Below are positions 7,262 to 13,215 of a stretch of DNA of 13,215 nucleotides, in pieces. The translations under genes were made by a program, and so were the position numbers. The DNA comes from DATLAN01 sp035527455 (GTDB lineage: Bacteria; Planctomycetota; Planctomycetia; Pirellulales; Thermoguttaceae): assembly GCA_035527455.1 (NCBI GenBank), contig DATLAN010000068.1:1-13215 (forward strand), in the 5' to 3' direction. The notes beneath the pieces are model-generated. The model did no database searches. It was not told where the DNA came from and was given only the letters and a program-made list of their open reading frames with translations. The number at the start of each line of letters is the position of its first letter. Within the stretch, counting starts at the first letter, position 1.

Positions 7262-7673
7262 CGAGAAGCGCCGCCACCCCCGCCAACAGGTTGCATCTTC
7301 GAGAATCCCGGAAAACGCACTCCCTGTAGTGTTTCAATCCAGGGAAGCCCCAACAGGTCTCAGAACACCTGTTGGCCGCGACCCGAGAACGAAACGCACT
7401 CCCTGCGTATGAAAACGGCGCCAGAATCGATGTTTGGGTCATGGTCTGCCCGGCCGAGCCGATCTTGGGTCGTTCCCCCGGTAGTCAGGCCGCTCCCAGG
7501 GCGCCAGAATCGCCGCAAACCGGAAACAGGCCCGAAACAGGCCCCAGAACACCGCCCCGGGCCTCGGGACGCAAAATCGGGGCCCGTCGACCATCCAGTT
7601 TCTCTCGGTATGCCGGGAGACGCGTCGAACGGGGCCCCGGCCGTTTTGGAGGTCGAGAGCGAGGTCCCATTGA
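7262..7673. other. Gene-free stretch with short internal repeats
   Basis: I see no credible gene on either strand here apart from the run-on of the chimeric frame. The stretch holds a 14-bp direct repeat AAACGCACTCCCTG (7313-7326 and 7392-7405), a 12-bp direct repeat GCGCCAGAATCG (7418-7429 and 7501-7512) and an 11-bp tandem pair GAAACAGGCCC (7523-7544). It also holds a 9-bp hairpin CCAACAGGT/ACCTGTTGG (7350-7375) and a further CCAACAGGT at 7283-7291. A short AACGG...CCGTT stem ending in TTTT (7628-7647) could serve as a weak terminator for rightward transcription. The mosaic of short repeats suggests decayed intergenic repeat or recombined DNA. Confidence 0.5.
7350..7375. repeat. Perfect 9-bp inverted repeat
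   Basis: CCAACAGGT (7350-7358) and ACCTGTTGG (7367-7375) flank an 8-nt loop. There is no T-tract next to it on either strand, so it is more like a repeat element or recombination scar than a terminator. Confidence 0.5.
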
Positions 7674-8687
7674 TTACGGCGTTTTCGGCCGTACCCGGCG
7701 CTGGTCGTCCAGTTCAAGCCTCAGCAGGGCCGGCCTCTCGAGGAATGGGGCCTGGGGATCGTTGCCGAAGAAGGTCGCCCACCAGTTGCCGGCCTTGTCG
7801 GTGAAAAACATGTTGTGCCCGCCGTGGGGAACGGCGAGGTAACGGGGCCCGTAGGGGCCGTAGACGCGGTCCGCTTTGGCGACCATGCAGTGATACAGGC
7901 CGCCGATGAAGTCGGCACAGACCAGGTAGTACTTGCCGCCTTTCTTCGTCAGATACGCCCCCTCGAAACCGACGTGATCGTGGTTGGCCGGCTTGAGCAA
8001 ACGCGGCTCTTCGGCAAGGCCGGCCATTTCGTCGTTCATCTTGGCGATCATGCCGTTCTGCCACACGAAGTAGACCTTCCCGTCGTCGTCCTGAAACAGC
8101 GATGCGTCAATTTTGCCGGTTATGGGACCGTCGGGATGAACGTCCACATAGGGGCCTTCGGCTTTGCTGGAAGTGCTCTTGAGCAGACCGGTGCCGCCGA
8201 AGTTCATGCAGAACGTGAGCCAGTAGGTCCCGTTGATGAAGTGGATCTCCGGGGCCCACAGCGCGCGGCGGTCGCCGTGCATCTCCTTCTGCCAAGTGCC
8301 CTCCTCAATCTTCCAGACGAGCCCGAGCGGCTCCCACTTCTTCAGATCGGGAGACTTCCACACGCGAATGCCCTCGTTCGTCTTCCACCAGGTGGGATGG
8401 CCGGTGGTTCCGGTCAAGTAGTAGTTCCCGTCCCCGCCGACGCAAACCGACGTGTCACGAAGGGGGTAGTCGAACAGCGGCTTGATGAGCGGCAAGTCGG
8501 GCCGAGCCAGCGAGTCCTCCTGGGGATCGAGCACCAACCCTACGTCGACGTATTGCCCGCCTGTCGTCTGATGGCAGCAGACGGCGACGACGTTCGGGCC
8601 TTTGCGAAGCCACCTTTCTTCTGCGATGGCCCGCGACGCGACGAAGGCGGCAAGCGCGAACACAATCGTTGCACCAGGGTATTTCAT
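7674..8687 (-). CDS. Secreted GH43-type glycoside hydrolase
   Basis: This is a 337-residue protein with a signal peptide (MKYPGATIVFALAAFVASRA, cleavage near AIA-E23). The ATG at 8687 follows GGGAG with 8-nt spacing. The five-bladed propeller signature residues of family GH43 are all visible: the catalytic base D78 in LRDTSV before YYLTGT, the WAPEIH motif at 144-149, the pKa-setting D194 in GKIDASLFQDDDGK, and the acid E242 in FEGAYLTKK. GHNMFFTD (290-297) matches the metal- and substrate-side His. GH43 enzymes are arabinofuranosidases, xylosidases or exo-galactanases; the exact substrate is not readable from the sequence. Residues about 25-57 (RKGPNVVAVCCHQTTGGQYV...) do not belong to GH43 and look like the end of another enzyme's beta module. 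The gene starts 17 bp after the rhamnosidase stop, so the two are surely co-transcribed. Confidence 0.85.
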   Translation of the reverse strand: MKYPGATIVFALAAFVASRAIAEERWLRKGPNVVAVCCHQTTGGQYVDVGLVLDPQEDSLARPDLPLIKPLFDYPLRDTSVCVGGDGNYYLTGTTGHPTWWKTNEGIRVWKSPDLKKWEPLGLVWKIEEGTWQKEMHGDRRALWAPEIHFINGTYWLTFCMNFGGTGLLKSTSSKAEGPYVDVHPDGPITGKIDASLFQDDDGKVYFVWQNGMIAKMNDEMAGLAEEPRLLKPANHDHVGFEGAYLTKKGGKYYLVCADFIGGLYHCMVAKADRVYGPYGPRYLAVPHGGHNMFFTDKAGNWWATFFGNDPQAPFLERPALLRLELDDQRRVRPKTP

Positions 8688-8704
8688 GACGTTGACTCCC
8701 AGAT

Positions 8705-11392
8705 TCAATAGTGGTTGACAAACCTACTGACTACGAAGACCGAAGAGACGGGATCGAGTTGCAGTTGAATCGTGGTTCCCACCGCGGAGCTTGTCGCGGG
8801 GCAAGGTTCGATGCGCCCGGTGTGTGGGTCCCATCGTTCGAGGGAGTGATTACCGCGCAGACACACGGGAGTGTTCACCCGTGTATCCGACGAGTTGGCA
8901 AAGAACCAGAAGTGGCGGCCCTCGATTTCCTTGTGGAGATAACTCAGATAACCTCCGCGTACTGCAGGTGGGTCGGCCCAGGTAACGTCCGGCTGGGGCA
9001 ATGCCTGGTCGATCGTCTGTCGCAGGGCGGCCGCCTTGGGATTCTCGACGAACCAGGCCGTGCCGCCGCCGGTATTGCGATTTACAGAGACGCGTCCGCG
9101 CCGCGAAGGCAACGCGGCCAGGTTGGTACCACCGGCATCGAACACCGCGAATTCCGCGATGGTGGGCGTATCGCTTCTTACTTCGGGAATCAACAGACGC
9201 ACACGCGATGCCGTAACCGGCGTAAACGTGTGTGTCCGGGTCGCGCCGATCTCCGCGCCGGAAGCACACGTACGCCATTGTTGAGAGTCCCAGTATTCCA
9301 CGCGATGCGAGGTGGCGCGGTCGAAGACCTCCGTGATCGTTACCTTCTCGAACGTGCGCGGCCTGCCGAAGTCCACCTCCAGCCACTGGTCCGCGCTGTT
9401 CTGATCCTGCGCGTTCCATCGCGTCTCCGGGTCGCCGTCGAAGGCCGAAGCCGCGCCGTGCCCGCCACCTTGCCAGACGCTGGAGGCACCAATTTTCGGG
9501 TACTCAGGCGGCTGGTCGCGTGCCTCCGCAACCTGGGCTCCAAAGATGTGGCGAATCATGGCGCGCACTTCGTCACTCTTGCCGAATTCGGCCGAATGGT
9601 CGGGCAAACGCGTCGTGGCAATGACCTTGCCTCCCTGATCGAAGAAGCTCTTCACTTGGGCCAGATTCGACGCGGAAATCGCTTCCATGCCGGGCAAGAT
9701 GAGCAGACGGTATTCTTGAGGAAACTGCGGTTGTTCCAATGCCAGCGAGCCGCCCACAACGCGGCAGCGTGTGTCGAGGGTCTCGGGGTGCAGATAGGTG
9801 AAATCGTGACGCAGTTCGAGCGACAGACGCTCACCGACGTCCATGTAGTCTGCCCACTTGGGAATCACCCCGCCCGTGTACGGCTGGCCCGGACCGAAGC
9901 AATAGGCAGCCTGCAGCCCATGGATCGGGTAGAGCACCGCAATGTCCACTACGGGCCGTCCCTGCTGGAGCACGCGTTGCAGGCGTCCGACGTACTCGTT
10001 GTAGCGCGGCAACTCGGAGGCATACGGCTCGGTCCGGTAAGACAACTCCGGCGGGAAGGTAATGGGGTTCGTCCGATACCACACGGCGTGCGGCACCATC
10101 ACATTCACGCCCTTGGCGAACTGGTCCATGGCCTCGCGGTAAAGGTTGGGCAATGGCAGGTTCATGCCTCCGTAGCACTCCGTCATGACGAGCGGCCGTC
10201 CGTAGTTCACCGCGGCCGAGCTGACCACTTTATACATCGAGGAGCCGCGCCCGTAGGAGAAGACCTGGTCCAGACCGGGGATCGGCTGGTGCTCGAACGT
10301 CTTGATCAGGTCGCCGCAAAGACCAACGGGGTTGACGATTTCCTCTTGGTCCACGTGACCGGTCAGTTCGATGTGGTGGTCGCGGCACCAATCGGCGAGC
10401 GTCTTCACGAAACCGTCGGCGAACAACTCGGCCCGAAGCCCGAACATCGCATTGCGGGCCGCGGCCGTTTCGGGGCCGATATCATGCCACAGTGCCGGAT
10501 AGTAGAGTGCCGGGCTGTGCCCGAACTTCTCGGTGAAGTGCCGGTTGAACGCCGGTGTCCAGGCCCGCCCCCCTTCGACCCAGTGAAACGTGGGCTCGTC
10601 GTAGAATGCGCTGTCGATGGTCTTGCCAAAATGCTCCGGAAAGGTCTGGTAGTACTTCTCGTAGGTCAGCTCGACGAATTCTCGCACAGCCTCGGGATCG
10701 AGGTAATCGACCAGGCCGCGCGCACCGTCCGGGACGCAGACAAACAGCATCACTTGCCACGACCCGGCCGGGGCCCGCCACGTGAGGCGGTTGTCGCGGA
10801 CGTGCGCGGTCAGGTCCACCCGCTCCTTGGTCTGGGCATGCATGGCCACCGCAGCCATCAGATGGCCGGCGGGAACATCCAGGGTTACCGTATCGGGGCC
10901 GACGACGCCGGTTTCCACCTTGTCCAGCCGCTTGCTCAATGCCTCGGGATAGCGCTCTTTGAGTAACCCGCCCGCGCTGCCGCTGGGGAACCAGAACTCG
11001 TCGTAAAGACACATCTTCAGCCCCAGACGTGAAGCCGTGTCGACCGCGTGCTTGTAGTGGCGCAGAAACTCGGGGCTCATGAAAGCCACGCCCATGTCCG
11101 CGGTCGGCAGAATGCCGAAGCCGTAGTAGCCGCTGGCGACCGACTTTTCCATGATCGTGGTGGTGGCGCTCTCGTCGAGCGGGCCATTCCAGAACCACAG
11201 CGGCCGGGATTTCCATTTCGCCGGTGGACTGGTGAAGTCCTTTTCGAGGCTGTCCGCAGTTGGCGGCGATTCCGCCAGAACCACCGTCTCCAGCGTCCCT
11301 GTTGCCAGCGCGGCCCCGGCAGCCAGCGCCGCCAAACCGGCGAGGATACGTTCGATTCTGCTACGGCGGCTGAGAATTCTTGCGTTCATCAT
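8705..11392 (-). CDS. GH106-like alpha-L-rhamnosidase with F5/8C domain
   Basis: This is an 895-residue exported glycoside hydrolase. GAGGA precedes a tandem ATGATG (11392 or 11389; the second has the better spacing). The N-terminus is basic (ARILSRRSRIER) and then hydrophobic, giving a signal peptide to about residue 40. Residues about 55-500 show the barrel motifs of GH106-type proteins: SRPLWFWNGPLD, GYYGFGILP, CLYDEFWFPSGSAGG, FYDEPTFHW, TGHVDQEE and VMTECYGGMN; the Glu residues of the last motifs are the likely catalytic ones. A discoidin/F5-8C domain (about 631-753) is marked by AASAFDGDPETRWNA, QWLEVDFG and a SRVRLLI strand, and probably binds a sugar. About 140 residues of beta structure follow (GGTAWFVENP... 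to ...VSSVFVVSRF). The expected reaction is release of terminal alpha-L-rhamnose from a plant or algal polysaccharide. GH106 assignment is by motif recall; a sister family is possible. It lies between the esterase and GH43 genes. Confidence 0.8.
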   Translation of the reverse strand: MMNARILSRRSRIERILAGLAALAAGAALATGTLETVVLAESPPTADSLEKDFTSPPAKWKSRPLWFWNGPLDESATTTIMEKSVASGYYGFGILPTADMGVAFMSPEFLRHYKHAVDTASRLGLKMCLYDEFWFPSGSAGGLLKERYPEALSKRLDKVETGVVGPDTVTLDVPAGHLMAAVAMHAQTKERVDLTAHVRDNRLTWRAPAGSWQVMLFVCVPDGARGLVDYLDPEAVREFVELTYEKYYQTFPEHFGKTIDSAFYDEPTFHWVEGGRAWTPAFNRHFTEKFGHSPALYYPALWHDIGPETAAARNAMFGLRAELFADGFVKTLADWCRDHHIELTGHVDQEEIVNPVGLCGDLIKTFEHQPIPGLDQVFSYGRGSSMYKVVSSAAVNYGRPLVMTECYGGMNLPLPNLYREAMDQFAKGVNVMVPHAVWYRTNPITFPPELSYRTEPYASELPRYNEYVGRLQRVLQQGRPVVDIAVLYPIHGLQAAYCFGPGQPYTGGVIPKWADYMDVGERLSLELRHDFTYLHPETLDTRCRVVGGSLALEQPQFPQEYRLLILPGMEAISASNLAQVKSFFDQGGKVIATTRLPDHSAEFGKSDEVRAMIRHIFGAQVAEARDQPPEYPKIGASSVWQGGGHGAASAFDGDPETRWNAQDQNSADQWLEVDFGRPRTFEKVTITEVFDRATSHRVEYWDSQQWRTCASGAEIGATRTHTFTPVTASRVRLLIPEVRSDTPTIAEFAVFDAGGTNLAALPSRRGRVSVNRNTGGGTAWFVENPKAAALRQTIDQALPQPDVTWADPPAVRGGYLSYLHKEIEGRHFWFFANSSDTRVNTPVCLRGNHSLERWDPHTGRIEPCPATSSAVGTTIQLQLDPVSSVFVVSRFVNHY

Positions 11393-11426
11393 GGGATCCT
11401 CGATGGCACTCCAGGTTTTGTGCGGT

Positions 11427-11447
11427 GTGAACCAGCACTGGGTTCAC
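11427..11447. repeat. 7-bp hairpin in the esterase-rhamnosidase gap
   Basis: GTGAACC and GGTTCAC flank a 7-nt loop in the 96-bp gap between the esterase stop and the rhamnosidase start. There is no T-tract on the transcribed strand, so it is more likely an attenuating or message-processing hairpin than a full terminator, if it acts at all. Confidence 0.35.
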
Positions 11448-11488
11448 CAGATCTGAGCGGCACCATTCATGAAGTCTACAGTCTTCTG

Positions 11489-13215
11489 CTAAGGAGCTGA
11501 CGCATCGATCGGCACCTCGCAGAACGTGAGAGCGGCGATGCCGTTTTGCCCGTAAAGCAGGTTGTTGGCGTCCCACTTCTTGTCAACCAGGTAGGTGATC
11601 GTTTTCGCGGCGGTGGCCGACGCCAGCTTGAGCTTGACCACGTTTCCGGACACGGCGTTTCCGGACACGGTGCCCGATTCGACGGCGCCCGATTCGACCC
11701 TGCCCTCTTTCCCGTCCAGGTAGAACTGACTGGTCAGGGCGTCGTTCCAGGCCATCGGCTGGTCGAACTCCAGGGCGATCTCGTCCATATTGTCATTCGT
11801 ATAGTATGCCTTCTGCAGGTCGGGAGGCGCGACGGACTTGTCGAACACCTTGCCGTATTGGTCCCGCTCCACCAGGAGGCTTATCAACCGGGCCATTTCC
11901 GCGTAGCCGGCGGCCGGATAATGGCAGGTTCCGACCGGCTTGATGCCGAGGGTGGACGTGACGCTCATGTTGGAGTAGAGACGCGGCAGGGTCCTTTGCA
12001 CGTCCCGCAGCTTGTCGCTGGCCCCGTTGCCGCCCATGCTGCACGAGTTCGGCCAGATCTGGAAAACGTAGTAGCGCTGAATGTTGGGATAATCCTCTTT
12101 CCAGGCCGCCGACATGTCCACGAAGTACTGCCGGTACGTTTCCCATCCGTAGCCGCCGCTGGCGCCCTGCGCTTGCTGGTCGTTCTCGCCCTGGTGCCAG
12201 AAGACGCCGCGAATGCCGTGGGTCAGCCCGGCCGACTCCACCCGCCGCAGCAAGCGTCCGTAGATCGTCTTCGGATCGGTGGGTTCCGCGGGATTTCGCT
12301 GGTGCATCTCGATCAGGGTGCCCCCGACGGCGCCGTTGATGATGCAGATCGGAATCTTCTGGGTTTCCACCAGGTGCTTGGCGAGGTCCATGCCCCAGTA
12401 GCCGATCTGCCATGCACCGCCCCGGCGACGGACCGCGCCGCCCCATCCCTTGCTGATGTCCCCGCCCATGGAACCGAAGCTGCGGATCCAGTCGCTGGTG
12501 TATTCATACTCTTCTTGTCCCCAATCCGTCGCCACCGCGTTGGATTGACCGTCAATGATGTAGGCGTCGCCGCATACGAGGTTGGTGACCGTATGGAGCA
12601 CGGTTTCGATGTTTCCGCTCTGGGAACCGAATTCCACCTTGTACTTGGTGAGGCCCGGCTTCAGCTTGACGGAGAACGCGTAGGTCTTGTCCGCCGTGAG
12701 TTCCTGGCTTTCGGTCTTGAAAACCTCGTCGTCCGCATAGACCTTCAGAAAGACGGAGTCGGCAGGACCGGGCAATGAACCGTTATAATACAACGTGCCT
12801 TCATTCTTGTCGTCACGGGCATAGAACTGATTGTCGACGGGTTTCTCGTCTTTCCCCGGGGTGCGATGCACCCACGCATCCTTCTCGGGTTCCTTGACCA
12901 CGATCTGGATCGCCTGCGTGGTCGGCTGGCCGCCGTTGTTCAGCGTCGCGGTCACGGTCATCTTCCCGCTGTTCTGCGCGCGTTTGAGGATGAGTTTCCC
13001 GGGTTCCATCTCCTTGATCACGGCGATATTCGAAACCGTCCAGGTGGTGTTCAGGTTACCGGCCCCCTTCGCCTGCATCTCTTTCGAATTGGAAATCTGC
13101 GGCACGACCTCGATCGTCTCCCGGCCGTCCCACCGTGCCGGGGCTTTCAAGGTGAAGATCGGCTCCGGAATTTCTTCCCGGATCGTTACGGGGATGTCCG
13201 CCGTCTTCACCCCAT
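11489..13215 (-). CDS. SGNH/sialate O-acetylesterase-like protein, 5' end cut
   Basis: At least 573 residues are present. The frame is open through the right edge (GGG then GTG at 13208-13210), so the true start and any signal peptide lie outside. The first 200 residues are beta-rich, Ig-like segments (TTWTVSNI, KMTVTATLNNGG, TYAFSVKLKPG). From about 210 to 445 runs an SGNH esterase domain of the sialate O-acetylesterase (SASA) type: GDAYIIDGQSNA with the nucleophile S223, NGAVGGT (292-298), WHQGEND (338-343) and the His of CHYPAAGY (H430). Asp does not occupy the usual position just before this His (GTCH). A C-terminal beta domain holds four pentapeptide repeats (504-524). It probably removes acetyl groups from an extracellular glycan. 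It is the first visible gene of the minus-strand cluster with the rhamnosidase and GH43 genes. Sialic acid need not be the substrate. Confidence 0.8.
   Translation of the reverse strand, partial: GVKTADIPVTIREEIPEPIFTLKAPARWDGRETIEVVPQISNSKEMQAKGAGNLNTTWTVSNIAVIKEMEPGKLILKRAQNSGKMTVTATLNNGGQPTTQAIQIVVKEPEKDAWVHRTPGKDEKPVDNQFYARDDKNEGTLYYNGSLPGPADSVFLKVYADDEVFKTESQELTADKTYAFSVKLKPGLTKYKVEFGSQSGNIETVLHTVTNLVCGDAYIIDGQSNAVATDWGQEEYEYTSDWIRSFGSMGGDISKGWGGAVRRRGGAWQIGYWGMDLAKHLVETQKIPICIINGAVGGTLIEMHQRNPAEPTDPKTIYGRLLRRVESAGLTHGIRGVFWHQGENDQQAQGASGGYGWETYRQYFVDMSAAWKEDYPNIQRYYVFQIWPNSCSMGGNGASDKLRDVQRTLPRLYSNMSVTSTLGIKPVGTCHYPAAGYAEMARLISLLVERDQYGKVFDKSVAPPDLQKAYYTNDNMDEIALEFDQPMAWNDALTSQFYLDGKEGRVESGAVESGTVSGNAVSGNVVKLKLASATAAKTITYLVDKKWDANNLLYGQNGIAALTFCEVPIDASAP
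11642..11701. repeat. Four 15-bp tandem units inside the esterase gene
   Basis: Two copies of GTTTCCGGACACGG[C/T] (11642-11656 and 11657-11671) are followed by two copies of GCCCGATTCGAC plus 3 bp (11672-11686 and 11687-11701). Read on the coding strand they give VESGA, VESGT, VSGNA and VSGNV. The unit length keeps the frame, and near-identity within each pair points to recent slippage duplication. Confidence 0.8.

Larger units (their letters stand above)
6827..7804 (+). pseudogene. Sulfatase N-terminus fused to DUF1501 fragment
   Basis: The open frame starts at ATG 6827 (or at ATG 6836, MNDHF..., with a GAAG about ten bases upstream) with a signal peptide ending near SSAAE. Residues about 30-101 are clearly the front of a type I sulfatase. 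They contain RPNILLIVADNQGAWTLGCYG with the first metal ligand D41, and the formylglycine motif C81-S-P-T-R with TLLTG (Cys codon 7067-7069), ending at PSQHGVHC. A functional sulfatase needs several hundred more residues, including the second metal site, and these are missing. The frame instead passes at about 7130 into DUF1501 sequence, and past about 7256 it becomes proline- and arginine-rich without recognisable homology, running on to 7804 and over the end of the convergent GH43 gene. It is therefore a dead sulfatase, or a small secreted chimera if translated. Misassembly must be excluded. Confidence 0.7.

Noticed and set aside
7331..7340. GTTTCAATCC, which resembles the end of some type I CRISPR repeats
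   Set aside because: It occurs once, with no regularly spaced copies and no cas genes, so it is taken as coincidence.
7439..7717. Minus-strand frame of 92 codons after the GH43 gene
   Set aside because: It overlaps the GH43 stop, has no ribosome site, and covers the short-repeat region; its product is Arg/Pro-rich without a family match.
8711..10966. Long plus-strand open frame (751 codons) opposite the rhamnosidase gene
   Set aside because: It is the antisense of a gene with clear family motifs. In high-GC DNA such mirror frames are common; its product is low-complexity, rich in Arg, Val and Gly, and has no recognisable domain.
11546..12778. Plus-strand frame of 410 codons opposite the esterase
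   Set aside because: Antisense shadow of a gene with intact SGNH motifs; no domain recognised.

Overview
The window looks like chromosomal DNA of a planctomycete (Planctomycetota, probably a Pirellulales-type lineage or a metagenome-assembled relative). This is inferred from the gene content: high-GC sequence, a Tat-exported creatininase-family protein, planctomycete-style leucine-rich repeats, a secreted HEAT-repeat protein, a TPR lipoprotein, sulfatase and DUF1501 sequences, and several large secreted carbohydrate-active enzymes. No rRNA, tRNA or CRISPR array was seen.

Layout. The left edge (1-132, +) is the last 43 codons of what looks like an IS66-family transposase, followed by a short non-coding stretch with three TAGTACC motifs. 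On the minus strand from 1622 down to 271 lie a creatininase-family enzyme, a small CPKCG protein with only half of a zinc ribbon, and an overlapping gene of unknown function cut by an in-frame TAG. At 1763-2044 (+) is a start-less leucine-rich-repeat remnant. A secreted HEAT-repeat protein follows (2260-4344, +). It converges on a large TPR lipoprotein of unknown function (6545-4512, -). Divergent from the latter is a chimeric ORF (6827 onward, +): the signal peptide and catalytic end of a sulfatase run in frame into a fragment of a DUF1501 protein and then into apparently non-coding sequence. About 400 bp of gene-free, internally repetitive DNA (7262-7673) separates this from a minus-strand cluster entering from the right edge: an SGNH/sialate O-acetylesterase-like protein (open at its 5' end), a GH106-like alpha-L-rhamnosidase with an inserted F5/8C (CBM32-like) domain, and a GH43-type enzyme 17 bp downstream of it.

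How it may work together (inference). The esterase, rhamnosidase and GH43 enzyme look like a co-transcribed set for taking apart an acetylated, rhamnose-containing polysaccharide outside the cytoplasm, for example pectin rhamnogalacturonan or an algal glycan. The nearby sulfatase appears to have been destroyed by recombination. The left third shows genome decay next to a transposon end: a nonsense-interrupted gene, a half zinc ribbon and an LRR fragment.

Most notable signals. (1) A 63-bp element occurs twice (2054-2116 and 6721-6783). Each copy holds a plausible sigma70 promoter with an identical 18-nt spacer, bracketed by the same inverted repeat, and each sits upstream of a plus-strand gene for an exported protein. 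(2) The sulfatase/DUF1501 chimera. (3) Tandem 15-bp repeats coding for pentapeptides inside the esterase. (4) A remnant of another enzyme's carbohydrate-related module fused between the signal peptide and the catalytic domain of the GH43 protein. I did not find a clear new multi-gene defence or signalling system.
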